A DNA stretch of 24,905 bases, taken from positions 1 to 24,905 of the forward strand of contig JAKZTB010000075.1 of NCBI GenBank assembly GCA_047517345.1. Reading direction: 5' to 3'. The position numbers and the translations under genes are program-made. The notes below the pieces were generated by a model, which saw only the letters and a program-made list of their open reading frames with translations, ran no database searches and was not told where the DNA came from. The stretch comes from GCA-2717185 sp047517345 (GTDB lineage: Bacteria; Pseudomonadota; Alphaproteobacteria; UBA8366; GCA-2717185). Positions 10,043-18,213 of this stretch are shown here, in pieces (the first letter of the stretch is position 1; every line of letters begins with the position of its first letter).

Positions 10043-10115
10043 AGAATACGCCCACGATTTCGATCGACACAAAGGGATTTCCCGAGAATGTGTGGGAAAC
10101 ACGATGTCGGTTTGT

Positions 10116-10145
10116 TTGTTTCTCTTTCGAATTGCGGATTAAAAT
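10116..10145 (+). promoter_or_regulatory. Candidate ppk promoter
   Basis: TTGTTT at 10116-10121 and TAAAAT at 10140-10145 are separated by 18 bp, matching sigma-70 hexamers at 3/6 and 5/6. Transcription would begin about 20 nt before the ppk ATG. Assigned by eye only. Confidence 0.3.
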
Positions 10146-10172
10146 GGACCCAACTGATCGTGGACGAGGTAA

Positions 10173-12410
10173 ATGGACGCGGAACCCGTAAAAGGAACGC
10201 CAAATGCCGGGCGGGACGAGGCAAAACCTCTCTTGAACGGCGGCATTGGGAGTGCCGTGCCCGTTTCCATGAGTTCCCCGGAGCGTTTCATAAACCGGGA
10301 GCTTTCCTGGCTGGCGTTCAACGAGCGGGTATTGGAGGCGGCGGACAACAAGAAGCATCCCCTGTTGGAGCGACTGCGGTTTTTATCCATCTCAGCGAAT
10401 AACCTGAATGAATTTTTTATGGTGCGCGTTGCCGGCCTGCGTGGGCAAGTCGAGGCAAAGGTCGACGTCCCGAGTCAGGAGGGACTGACGCCGCGGCAAC
10501 AGCTGGCGCTCGTCAACGCCCACGCCATGACGCTCATGCACAATCAGCAGAAATGCTGGCGGCGGATCGTTCGGCAGCTGCGCGACGAAGACTTATATGT
10601 GCTGGATGCGAACCAGCTTCGTCCTGCGGACAAACGGTGGTTGCGGGCGTTCTTCCTCGAAAAACTGATTTCGGTCCTAAGCCCTATCGCCGTCGACCCG
10701 GCACATCCGTTCCCGTTTATTCCCAATTTGGGTTTCGCGCTTGTCTTGGCGTTGAAGAAAGGCCGCCGGAAGGAAAATCTAAACGCCCTGGTGCAGCTTC
10801 CTCATCTCGTAGAACGGTTCATTCGATTGCCCGGGAAGGAATATCGCTTCGTCGCGTTGGAAACGGTCGTCGCCATCCATGTCCAAAAACTGTTTCCCGG
10901 TTTTAAAGTTGTCGAAGTGGGCCAGTGCCGCGTTTTGCGCGACAGCGACATCGAGATCGAGGAAGAGGCCGAAGACCTCGTCCGTTTGTATGAGAGCGCT
11001 CTAAAAAAGCGGCGCCGCGGTTCCGTCATTCGGTTGACGATTAACAACGACATGTCCAGCGAGTTGCGGCAATTCCTGGTCGATGGCCTCGACGCCGCAC
11101 CGGAGACGGTGTTCGCTTTGAACGGTCTGCTCGGTTTGGCGGACACGGGCGAACTGATCGTCAACGATCGTCCCAAATTGGTATTTCCGCCCTATGCTGC
11201 GCGGTTTCCCGAAAGAGTGCTGGATTTCGGCGGCGACTGTTTCCAGGCGATCAAAGCCAAGGACTTCGTCGTCCATCACCCCTATGAAAGTTTCGACGTT
11301 GTCGCCCAGTTCCTCCGTCAGGCGGCGGACGACCCGGACGTCATCGCAATCAAGCAGACTCTGTACCGAACCAGCGAAAACTCTCCCATTGTCGCCGCCC
11401 TGATCGATGCGGCGGAGGCCGGCAAGTCGGTGACGGCCCTTGTCGAAGTGAAAGCGCGTTTCGATGAGGAACGCAACATTCGCTGGGCACGCGATCTCGA
11501 ACGGGCGGGGGTACAAGTCGTCTACGGCTTCGTGCACCTGAAAACGCATGCCAAAATTTCCTTGGTCGTTCGGCGCGAAGGCTCCCAGTTTCAGAGCTAT
11601 TGCCACTTCGGCACGGGCAACTACCATCCGATAACGGCGCGGAGCTACACCGACCTGTCCTTCTTTAGTTGCGATCCGGCACTGTGCCGCGATGCCGCGT
11701 GGTTGTTCCATTTCACCACGGGTACCGCGGGCCCGGTCGATATGGAGAAACTGTCGGTGTCGCCTGTCAATATGCGCGAAACCCTGATTGGGTTGATCGA
11801 AGACGAAATCGATTTCGTTCGCCAAGGGAGGCCGGGAACCATCTGGGTCAAGTTGAACTCCCTGGTGGACGGTGAAATCATCGATACGTTGTACCGGGCG
11901 TCCCAGGCCGGCGTGATAATCCATCTGGCTGTCCGAGGTATTTGCTGCCTTCGTCCGGGCTTGCCCGGCCTGTCGGAGAACATCACGGTGCAATCGATGA
12001 TCGGCCGGTTCCTGGAGCATGGCCGCATCGTGTGTTTCGGCCGTGGGCACGACTTGCCGTCGGAAATGGCTAAGGTTTTCATTTCATCGGCCGACTGGAT
12101 GCCGCGGAACCTAAACCGGCGGGTGGAAATCTTGGTGCCGATCGAGAATCCGACGGTGCATCGTCAGATCCTTGAGCAGATCATGGACTCCAACTTGAAG
12201 GACAAAGTCCAGTCCTGGCTGCTGCAGTCGGACGGAACCTATCGGCGCCGGTCGCGCAACCCGAAAAGTTTTAGCGCGTACGACTATTTCATGACCAACC
12301 CCAGCCTTTCCGGGCGGGGGTCGGCGCTGGAAACGCCCGACCCGGTGCCGTTGGTCGAGCCTCTCGTGCCACAACGGGAATACGGATTGGCCAAACCGCC
12401 AGCCGAGTAA
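10173..12410 (+). CDS. ppk: Polyphosphate kinase 1
   Basis: Reversibly transfers the ATP gamma-phosphate to inorganic polyphosphate. The 745 residues cover the whole PPK1 fold: N-terminal helical domain (RFINRELSWLAFNERVLE, 38-55), head domain, then two phospholipase-D-like catalytic domains. The autophosphorylated His is His459 in HLKTHAKI and the second essential His is His478 in CHFGTGNYH, the same 19-residue spacing as E. coli His435/His454. HHPYESF (368-374), KQTLYRTS and VEVKARFDEERNI are further PPK1 hallmarks. ATG 10173 has GAGG only 3 nt upstream, so the true start could be a later Met such as 10269 (MSSPERF). No ppx exopolyphosphatase gene follows, unlike many proteobacterial ppk loci; the next DNA is a MITE. 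Confidence 0.96.
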   Translation: MDAEPVKGTPNAGRDEAKPLLNGGIGSAVPVSMSSPERFINRELSWLAFNERVLEAADNKKHPLLERLRFLSISANNLNEFFMVRVAGLRGQVEAKVDVPSQEGLTPRQQLALVNAHAMTLMHNQQKCWRRIVRQLRDEDLYVLDANQLRPADKRWLRAFFLEKLISVLSPIAVDPAHPFPFIPNLGFALVLALKKGRRKENLNALVQLPHLVERFIRLPGKEYRFVALETVVAIHVQKLFPGFKVVEVGQCRVLRDSDIEIEEEAEDLVRLYESALKKRRRGSVIRLTINNDMSSELRQFLVDGLDAAPETVFALNGLLGLADTGELIVNDRPKLVFPPYAARFPERVLDFGGDCFQAIKAKDFVVHHPYESFDVVAQFLRQAADDPDVIAIKQTLYRTSENSPIVAALIDAAEAGKSVTALVEVKARFDEERNIRWARDLERAGVQVVYGFVHLKTHAKISLVVRREGSQFQSYCHFGTGNYHPITARSYTDLSFFSCDPALCRDAAWLFHFTTGTAGPVDMEKLSVSPVNMRETLIGLIEDEIDFVRQGRPGTIWVKLNSLVDGEIIDTLYRASQAGVIIHLAVRGICCLRPGLPGLSENITVQSMIGRFLEHGRIVCFGRGHDLPSEMAKVFISSADWMPRNLNRRVEILVPIENPTVHRQILEQIMDSNLKDKVQSWLLQSDGTYRRRSRNPKSFSAYDYFMTNPSLSGRGSALETPDPVPLVEPLVPQREYGLAKPPAE

Positions 12411-12446
12411 CTAGTGGACACAATCTAACATAGGGTACCCCTACGA
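12411..12446. repeat. Left terminal inverted repeat of the MITE (with CTAG)
   Basis: Pairs with 12644-12679 over 36 positions with three mismatches (33/36). The first four bases, CTAG, are target site plus the outermost element base. Confidence 0.9.
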
Positions 12447-12540
12447 CGGCTTCCCGAGTTCACCGGTTAGGCGCGCGATACGCCGCGATGCGGCGCCATC
12501 GCAAGCGTCGCGCAACGCGGCCGGTGATCTCGGGAAGCCG
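12447..12540. repeat. Internal hairpin A of the MITE
   Basis: A 20-bp stem, 12447-12466 with 12521-12540, has one mismatch. Inside it a second hairpin pairs GCGATG (12485-12490) with CATCGC (12497-12502) around a 6-nt loop. It would form a long branched hairpin if transcribed from either side. Confidence 0.8.
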
Positions 12541-12553
12541 CCCTCCGGGTCCT

Positions 12554-12639
12554 GTATCCCGGCTTCTCGGGGCGTCGACGGACCTTGCCGATGCTTCGGC
12601 ATCGCCTGCGAACCATCTCCTGCCGAGAAACCGGGCTAC
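12554..12639. repeat. Internal hairpin B of the MITE with UUCG tetraloop
   Basis: CCCGGCTTCTCGG (12558-12570) pairs with CCGAGAAACCGGG (12623-12635) with one mismatch, extended outward by GTA/TAC. At the tip, CGATGC-TTCG-GCATCG (12589-12604) is a perfect 6-bp stem closed by a C(UUCG)G tetraloop, an exceptionally stable RNA motif. Confidence 0.8.
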
Positions 12640-12643
12640 GGGA

Positions 12644-12679
12644 TCGTAGGGGTGCCGTATGTTAGATTGTATCCACTAG
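12644..12679. repeat. Right terminal inverted repeat of the MITE (with CTAG)
   Basis: Reverse complement of 12411-12446 at 33 of 36 positions. Its outer CTA also serves as the TAG stop codon of cobC on the minus strand. Confidence 0.9.
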
Positions 12680-13668
12680 CCGAGAGCGGACGCCAGCCGT
12701 TGCAAATCAGTATCGCTGCCGGGGACGCCGAAACGCAGCCATTCCGGCCGCTCGGGAAATTTGCGAACGAAAATGCCGGCCTTGCCGAGACGCGTGAAAA
12801 TCTGCGGCGCAGCATTGTCTTCGACAAGCCGGAACAGCGCCGTACCGCCAACGACCTGCAGTTCGGCATGCTCCAAGGTCTGATCCAGCGCGCCGGCACG
12901 TTCCGTCATTAGCGTCCGTGCACGGGCAGCCCAACCGTCGTCCGCCAAGGCGCGCGCGCCGATTTCGAGGGCGGGACCGGACACCGCCCACGGGCCAAGC
13001 CGTTCTTCCAATTTTGCCACGAGGCCTGGCGCGCCGGCGGCAAACCCGAGCCGTAATCCTGGCAGGCCGAAAAACTTGCCGAATGACCGGATGACCAGGA
13101 CGGCTTCGCCTTTCAGGTGCGGAAGGAGGCTTGTTTCGGGATCGATATCGGCAAAGGCTTCGTCGACGACCAGCAGGCCGTCGCGTTCGGTACAGTGCCG
13201 CGCCACGTCGATTAATTCGGTCGGCGCCGTTGTCCGGCCGTCCGGATTGTTCGGGTTGACCAGGACGACGACATCCGCGGCGCTTGCCCGGGACAGGTCG
13301 GGTACCGTGACGACATCGTGTCGGTGCGCGTTCCAGAGATTCGCATGCTCCGCATAGGTCGGACCGACGACAGCGACGTTTCGGGCGGCGATAAATCCGG
13401 GCAAATGTTGCAGGATTGCCTGCGATCCGGGTCCAGCGACGATATCGACGGGGTCCGGCACGCCGTAAAACCGGCGCGCGGCGCCCAAGAGTGCGTCGAG
13501 CGGCGCACGCTGCGGCAAACGGTGCCAGGAAGACGCGGCGGATTCGGTGTTCGGATAGGGTTCGGGGTTGACGCCGGTCGAGAGGTCGAGCCAGCCGGCA
13601 TTTGGCCGCCCAAACAAGGCCTCCGCTTCCTGGAGGTCACCGCCGTGATAGGCGTTAGTCGAATTCAT
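12676..13668 (-). CDS. cobC: Threonine-phosphate decarboxylase (cobalamin biosynthesis)
   Basis: PLP-dependent, aminotransferase-fold enzyme that decarboxylates L-threonine O-3-phosphate to (R)-1-amino-2-propanol phosphate for the cobalamin aminopropanol arm. The N-terminus YHGGDL (7-12) with WLDLSTGVNPEPYP (26-39) is typical of CobC rather than of histidinol-phosphate aminotransferase (HisC). Also visible are NPNNPDG (138-144), DEAFAD (169-174), Schiff-base Lys198 in SFGKFFGLPGLRLGF and Arg206. The length of 330 residues fits. No cobD/cbiB or other cob gene is adjacent, so the gene is isolated here. Its stop codon TAG coincides with the target site of the neighbouring MITE. The start ATG 13668 has only a weak ribosome binding site. 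Confidence 0.88.
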   Translation of the reverse strand: MNSTNAYHGGDLQEAEALFGRPNAGWLDLSTGVNPEPYPNTESAASSWHRLPQRAPLDALLGAARRFYGVPDPVDIVAGPGSQAILQHLPGFIAARNVAVVGPTYAEHANLWNAHRHDVVTVPDLSRASAADVVVLVNPNNPDGRTTAPTELIDVARHCTERDGLLVVDEAFADIDPETSLLPHLKGEAVLVIRSFGKFFGLPGLRLGFAAGAPGLVAKLEERLGPWAVSGPALEIGARALADDGWAARARTLMTERAGALDQTLEHAELQVVGGTALFRLVEDNAAPQIFTRLGKAGIFVRKFPERPEWLRFGVPGSDTDLQRLASALG

Positions 13669-13772
13669 ACGATCGTCCGTTGGTCCCCGGCGCGCGATCA
13701 GAAACTTCTGGCGAGCGCGCTTGCGCTATGACTACCATTGCGTCCGCAACCAGTCGAATAAGGGGAAGCGCC

Positions 13773-14477
13773 GTGCGCGATCTGGCGATTGAATTCAATA
13801 CCTTCACGATCCTTGGCCGCTGTCCGCGAACCGGCGCGCTGGGGGTCGCGACGTCGACCGGCGAAATGGCCGTAGGGTCGCGTGTGCCCTTCGTTAAAAC
13901 CGGTGTAGGCGCCGTGGCGACCCAGGCGTTGACCGACCCGCGGCACGGTCCGAAGGGGATCGCCTTGCTGGAAGCAGGGCACTCCGCGTCCGACGTGGTT
14001 ACGCAACTGGCCGAGTCCGATCCGCATATCGAGGCGCGCCAGATCGCGGTCGTCGATGCGCAAGGGCGCACCGCTGCGCGCACGGGCGGCGAGAACCGCG
14101 ATTGGAACGGCCATCACGAAGGCGATGGATTCGTTGCCATGGGAAACCGCCTGACCAGTGCCGCCACGGTCGATGCGATGGTTGCGGCATACCGCGACAG
14201 CGCGGGCGAGGCGCTTGAGGAGCGGCTGGTGCGGGCGATCGAAGCGGGACGGGACGCCGGCGGTCAACATGGCGGCCAGCGGTCGGCGGCGATCAAGGTG
14301 TGCGACGATCTCGACTATCCGATCGTCGATTTGCGCGCCGACGATTACGACGAACCGATCGCCGAACTGCGCCGGCTGTTCGATACCTACAAGCCCCGCA
14401 TCCCCTACTACCGCGTTCGCGCCGCTGATCCGTCCATCGGGCCGTTTTATCTGTGGAAGGAACAGCAAGGGCTGTAG
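13773..14477 (+). CDS. DUF1028 family protein
   Basis: Uncharacterised family, suggested to have an Ntn-hydrolase-like fold and often found near amide-hydrolysing enzymes. GTG 13773 with AAGGGGA at 13760-13766 (6-nt spacer) is preferred. It gives the family's normal N-terminus, with FNTFTILGRCPRTGALGVAT close to the start; in-frame ATG 13728 and GTG 13680 lack binding sites. In 234 residues: GEMAVGSRVPFVKTGVGAVA, TGGENRDWNGHHEGDGFVAMGN, and the GGQHGGQRSAAIKV motif characteristic of DUF1028. It is convergent with the hyuB-hyuA operon, 34 nt apart at the 3' ends, so a shared pathway is plausible but not shown. Confidence 0.85.
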   Translation: MRDLAIEFNTFTILGRCPRTGALGVATSTGEMAVGSRVPFVKTGVGAVATQALTDPRHGPKGIALLEAGHSASDVVTQLAESDPHIEARQIAVVDAQGRTAARTGGENRDWNGHHEGDGFVAMGNRLTSAATVDAMVAAYRDSAGEALEERLVRAIEAGRDAGGQHGGQRSAAIKVCDDLDYPIVDLRADDYDEPIAELRRLFDTYKPRIPYYRVRAADPSIGPFYLWKEQQGL

Positions 14478-14493
14478 ACGCGGCCTGACGCGT

Positions 14494-14509
14494 GCCGCGC
14501 TTAAGCGGC
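14494..14509. terminator. Possible bidirectional hairpin between convergent genes
   Basis: GCCGC (14494-14498) and GCGGC (14505-14509) form a 5-bp stem around GCTTAA in the 34-nt gap between two convergent genes. There is no T-run on either strand, so termination efficiency is doubtful. Confidence 0.3.
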
Positions 14510-14511
14510 GC

Positions 14512-16119
14512 TCAATCCGCCAGCTTGCCTTCCGCGCGATCGCGCTCGACGGCCGCCGTGTCCCGGTCTCCTGGTTCGCCGTAGCCACCGCCACCCGGCG
14601 TGCGAAGCATGACGGTATCGCCCATCTGGATGATGTGTTGCTGCTTCGGGTCGACCGGCTTGTCGTTGATGCGGAGTTCGCCCTTCGCGCCTTCCTCGCC
14701 GCCGGCCACGCCGGGGGCCGCCACGCGGGTTCGTTCCGCCAGGAAAGCGACGGCGGTCGGCGTCTTGGAAGTGCTCTCGAACAAGATTTCCTGGCCCAGG
14801 CCGCCGCGGTGTTCGCCCGCGCCGCCCGAACCGGGACGCAGCGCGCGGCGATGCACGCGTAGCGGCGCTAACTGCTCGATCACTTCGATCGGAGTCGTCG
14901 ATATGTTGCTCGGCCAGCTCAAGGTGCTTTGCCCGTCGGTTCGGTTGGTGGCGCCCATGCCGCCATTGAAGAAGAACAGTTTGGCGAACGGCGCACCGTC
15001 ATCGGTCACGCCGGACTGGTTGATACACCAGAGCGGCGACCCGGCGCCGGCCATGATCTTTTCCGGAACGACTTTGGCCAGCGCACCGAAAATCAGCGAC
15101 GGCACGAAATGACCGATCAGCGCCCGCGACCCGCCGGACGCCGGGAATTGCGGGTTGAGTATGCAGCCCTCGGGCGCGATTGCCTTGATCGGCCGAATCG
15201 AGCCGTCATTGTTCGGCAGATTGGGCGCCGCGGCGCATTTCACCGCATAGGCCGTCATCGCGTAGGTGTAGCACATGGCGCAGTTGATCGCCTTGTCGAC
15301 CTGTGGTGCGGAACCGGTGAAATCGGCTGTTACTTCGTCGCCATCGATGGTGAGCACGACCTTGAGGTCGAGCGGTTCGGTCAGCCCGTCGGTTCGGATC
15401 GTGTTCTCGTACGTCCCGTCGGGTAGCGCCGTAATCGCAGCGCGCATCGCGCGTTCGGAGCGCGACTGGATTTCCGCCGCCAGCTCTTCGAGCGACGACA
15501 GGTCGTACTCGTTCATGAAAGTCCCGATACGCGCGTCCATCAGATCCAGCGCCGTGATCTGCGCCCAGAGATCGCCGACCACTTCATCCGGCGTGCGGAC
15601 ATTCTTACGCAGCAGGCCGAAGAAGGTTTCGTCCGGTTCTCCGGCGCGGATCAACTTCATAATCGGTATCTGGAAACCTTCCTCGAAGACTTCGCGCGGT
15701 TCCGGCGACCGGATCTTGCCGCCGATATCCGGCGCGTGCGCCGTGCTGCCGGCGAAACCGACAATTTTACCGTTGAAAAACAGTGGCTTGCCGACACTGA
15801 TGTCGGGAAGATGACCGGTGCCCATCCAGATGTCGTTGGTGATCAGCACATCGCCCGGCTGCAGTGTCTCCGCCGGGAATTCGTCGAGGAAATGCCGGAT
15901 CGTGCGGGGCAGGGTGCCGATGAAAGATGGAATACTGTCGGTCGCTTGCACCAGCGAGCGGCCCGCGGCGTCGGTGATGACGCAGGAGAAGTCATGGCTG
16001 TCACGGACCACTGTGGAGAAGGAAGTGCGGACCAGCGCGGCGGCGGCTTCGTCGACGATGGACACGAGCCGCGTCCACAGGACCTCCAAGGTCGCGGCGT
16101 CGAAAGACTGATGGCTCAT
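14512..16119 (-). CDS. Hydantoinase B/oxoprolinase family protein
   Basis: Beta-type subunit of ATP-dependent hydantoinase/5-oxoprolinase-like enzymes, which open cyclic amides together with HyuA. In 535 residues: RTSFSTVVRDSHDFSCVI (31-48), GDVLITNDIWMGTGHLPDI (88-106), ADFTGSAPQ near 264-272, LRPGSGGAGEHRGGLGQE near residue 440, and the C-terminal RTPGGGGYG. These are the family hallmarks throughout, with no sign of damage. The ATG overlaps the hyuA stop (ATGA, 16116-16119), so translational coupling and complex formation are likely. Substrate could be hydantoin, N-methylhydantoin, 5-oxoproline or a related lactam. Confidence 0.92.
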   Translation of the reverse strand: MSHQSFDAATLEVLWTRLVSIVDEAAAALVRTSFSTVVRDSHDFSCVITDAAGRSLVQATDSIPSFIGTLPRTIRHFLDEFPAETLQPGDVLITNDIWMGTGHLPDISVGKPLFFNGKIVGFAGSTAHAPDIGGKIRSPEPREVFEEGFQIPIMKLIRAGEPDETFFGLLRKNVRTPDEVVGDLWAQITALDLMDARIGTFMNEYDLSSLEELAAEIQSRSERAMRAAITALPDGTYENTIRTDGLTEPLDLKVVLTIDGDEVTADFTGSAPQVDKAINCAMCYTYAMTAYAVKCAAAPNLPNNDGSIRPIKAIAPEGCILNPQFPASGGSRALIGHFVPSLIFGALAKVVPEKIMAGAGSPLWCINQSGVTDDGAPFAKLFFFNGGMGATNRTDGQSTLSWPSNISTTPIEVIEQLAPLRVHRRALRPGSGGAGEHRGGLGQEILFESTSKTPTAVAFLAERTRVAAPGVAGGEEGAKGELRINDKPVDPKQQHIIQMGDTVMLRTPGGGGYGEPGDRDTAAVERDRAEGKLAD

Positions 16120-18209
16120 CGGGGTTCCTCCGGCAGATCGACCAACAGGTTTCCGTCCTCGTCGACCTGGATCGTGCCGCCGGGGCCGACGACCAGGGTA
16201 GATTCGCTTTCCTCGATGACGGCGGGTCCTTCGAAGCGTTCGCCGGGCCGCAATTGCGCGCGGTCGTAGACCGCTGTGTCGACATAGTCGTCGTTCTCGG
16301 GAAATCGGACAGGCCGTGTAACTTTCGCTCGCGCTTCACCACTTTCGTCGCCGGCTGCCTTGAAACCGACACCGTCGCCCGGGACGTCGGCGCGCAACGA
16401 AACGCGGATGTTTATGATCTCCGCTTTCACGTCTGGCGGCGTACGCGAGAATGTGCGGCGGTAGGTGTCCTCGAAGGCGTCCAGCAGATGCTGCTTGGCG
16501 CCGGCGTCGTAGGGACCGTTCGGCAGTGTCGTGACGACTTCGAACCCCTGGCCGATATAGCGCATGTCGGCCAGCCGAGTGACCCGTGCGGTCGCGGGAT
16601 CGAAGCCGGTCTCCTCGATCACTTTGGCCGCGTCGGCTTCGAGTTCCCGGTACGCGGCCTCCAGGCGCGGCCAATCCATCGTATCGAGGCTGCTGGCAAT
16701 CGTGACGACCCGGTCGATCCGCGCCGGTGCGATAAGCAAGCCAAGCGCTGAAGCGACGCCCGCTGCGAGCGGGCAGATCAACCGCCTGACGCCGAGTTTC
16801 TTGGCGACGTAAAAGGCATGCACCGGTCCGGCGCCGCCGGTCGCCAGCAGCGTGTATTGCCGCGGGTCCTTGCCCTGTTCGGCGATGTGGACGCGGGCCG
16901 CGCTGGCCATGTTCTCGTTGACCACATCGTAGATACCGCGCGCGACTTCGACGCCCGACATTCCGGACCGCTCGGCGAGCGGTTGCATGGCGCGCGCCGC
17001 CGCGGCGCGGTCGATCTTCATGCTGCCGCCGGCAAAATAGTCGGCGTTGAGGAACCCGAGCAGCAAGTCTGCGTCTGTCACCGTCGGAGCTTCGCCGCCA
17101 CGGCCGTAACAAACCGGTCCCGGCTCCGAGCCTGCGCTTTCCGGACCGACCTTGAGCAAATCCATTTCATCGATATGGGCAGTGCTGCCGCCGCCGGCGC
17201 CGATCTCGATCAGCTTGATGGCGGAGATGTTGAGCGGCAGTCCGCTGCCTTCCGCGAAGCGTTTTTCCCGCGCGGCTTCGAAATGATAGTCGACATGCGG
17301 TTCGCCATCATCGACCAGCGCCAGCTTCGCGGTCGTGCCGCCCATGTCGAACGCGAGGACGTTTTCGACCCCGGCGCGGCTGCCGAAATACGCTGCGACA
17401 AGCGCGCCCGCCGCGGGACCCGACTCCAGAAGCTGGACGGGCGAACGCTTGGCTTCCGCGATATGGGTCAATCCACCGTTCGACAGCATCATGAAATAAG
17501 GTGCGCCGATCCCAAGTGCGGCGGTTTTTTCCACCAACCGGTCGACATAGGATTGTGCCAGCGGTTTGACGTAGGCGTTGGTGACGGTCGTTGAGGTTCG
17601 GTCGTATTCGCGAATCTCCGGTGCGACGTCATGCGACGCGGTGACGATCAAGTTGGGATATTTCGCTGCGATGGCGGCGAGTGCCGCATCCTCGTGCGCG
17701 GGGTTGGCATAGGCGTGCAGGAACACGATGGCTATCGATTCGACGTCCATTTCGAGCAGCGCTTCGATTTGTTCAAGCAGCTCCGCTTCGTCCAGCGGCG
17801 TGATTTCCGCACCGTCCGGCCCGATGCGCTCGGTTACCTCAAGCCGAAAGTCACGCGACGCAAGCGGTTTCGGCATCGCGATATGAATGTCGTAAAGCTC
17901 GTATTTCCGTTCGCGTCCTATTTCGAGGACGTCTCGGAAACCTTTTGTGGTGATGAGGCCGGTGCGCGCGCCCTTGCGTTCGATCAACGCGTTCGTGAAA
18001 AGCGTCGTGGCGTGCACGATCCGGTATAGCGAGTCCGGTGCAACACCGCCCTCGAGCAGTTTTTCGAGACCCGTCAGAACGCCGCGCGACGGATCGTCCG
18101 GCGTCGTAAGTTCTTTGCCTTTTTCGATCCGGCCCGTCGCTCGGTCGTAAACGACGAGATCGGTAAATGTGCCGCCAATATCGATGCCAAGGGCGTGCGT
18201 CTGTTCCAC
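16116..18209 (-). CDS. Hydantoinase A/oxoprolinase family protein
   Basis: ATP-binding alpha-type subunit partnering the following HyuB, with the ASKHA-like nucleotide-binding fold. From GTG 18209 (697 residues): GIDIGGTFTDL phosphate loop near 8-18, FDMGGTTAK near 287-295, GAGGGST, GPESAGSEPGPVCYGRGG (the classical HyuA motif) and TVTDADLLLG. The ATG at 18242 would overlap the upstream gene by about 30 nt and adds a Lys/Arg-rich stretch not typical of the family. GTG 18209 lies 4 nt after the upstream stop and fits a coupled operon. Confidence 0.9.
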   Translation of the reverse strand: MEQTHALGIDIGGTFTDLVVYDRATGRIEKGKELTTPDDPSRGVLTGLEKLLEGGVAPDSLYRIVHATTLFTNALIERKGARTGLITTKGFRDVLEIGRERKYELYDIHIAMPKPLASRDFRLEVTERIGPDGAEITPLDEAELLEQIEALLEMDVESIAIVFLHAYANPAHEDAALAAIAAKYPNLIVTASHDVAPEIREYDRTSTTVTNAYVKPLAQSYVDRLVEKTAALGIGAPYFMMLSNGGLTHIAEAKRSPVQLLESGPAAGALVAAYFGSRAGVENVLAFDMGGTTAKLALVDDGEPHVDYHFEAAREKRFAEGSGLPLNISAIKLIEIGAGGGSTAHIDEMDLLKVGPESAGSEPGPVCYGRGGEAPTVTDADLLLGFLNADYFAGGSMKIDRAAAARAMQPLAERSGMSGVEVARGIYDVVNENMASAARVHIAEQGKDPRQYTLLATGGAGPVHAFYVAKKLGVRRLICPLAAGVASALGLLIAPARIDRVVTIASSLDTMDWPRLEAAYRELEADAAKVIEETGFDPATARVTRLADMRYIGQGFEVVTTLPNGPYDAGAKQHLLDAFEDTYRRTFSRTPPDVKAEIINIRVSLRADVPGDGVGFKAAGDESGEARAKVTRPVRFPENDDYVDTAVYDRAQLRPGERFEGPAVIEESESTLVVGPGGTIQVDEDGNLLVDLPEEPR

Positions 18210-18213
18210 CCGG

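Larger units (their letters stand above)
12414..12676. mobile_element. IS630-like MITE (non-coding, TA duplication in CTAG)
   Basis: A 263-bp element bounded by imperfect terminal inverted repeats beginning GTGGACACAATCTAACATA (left) and GTGGATACAATCTAACATA (right, read inward). It is flanked by TA on both sides (12412-12413 and 12677-12678) inside C-TA...TA-G. IS630-family transposons insert at TA, and IS630 itself prefers CTAG, so the boundaries fit a non-autonomous IS630/Tc1-mariner-type element. It encodes no transposase. The interior consists of two long hairpins. Removing the element with one TA joins the ppk stop TAA directly to the cobC stop, so the whole intergenic space here is the insertion. 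Family assignment is inference from ends and target. Confidence 0.75.

Noticed and set aside
9998..10172. Possible Pho box upstream of ppk
   Set aside because: No tandem CTGTCAT-like repeats were found in the region.
11001..12050. 349-codon minus-strand frame opposite ppk
   Set aside because: It is a shadow of a highly conserved gene; no ribosome binding site and no recognisable domain.
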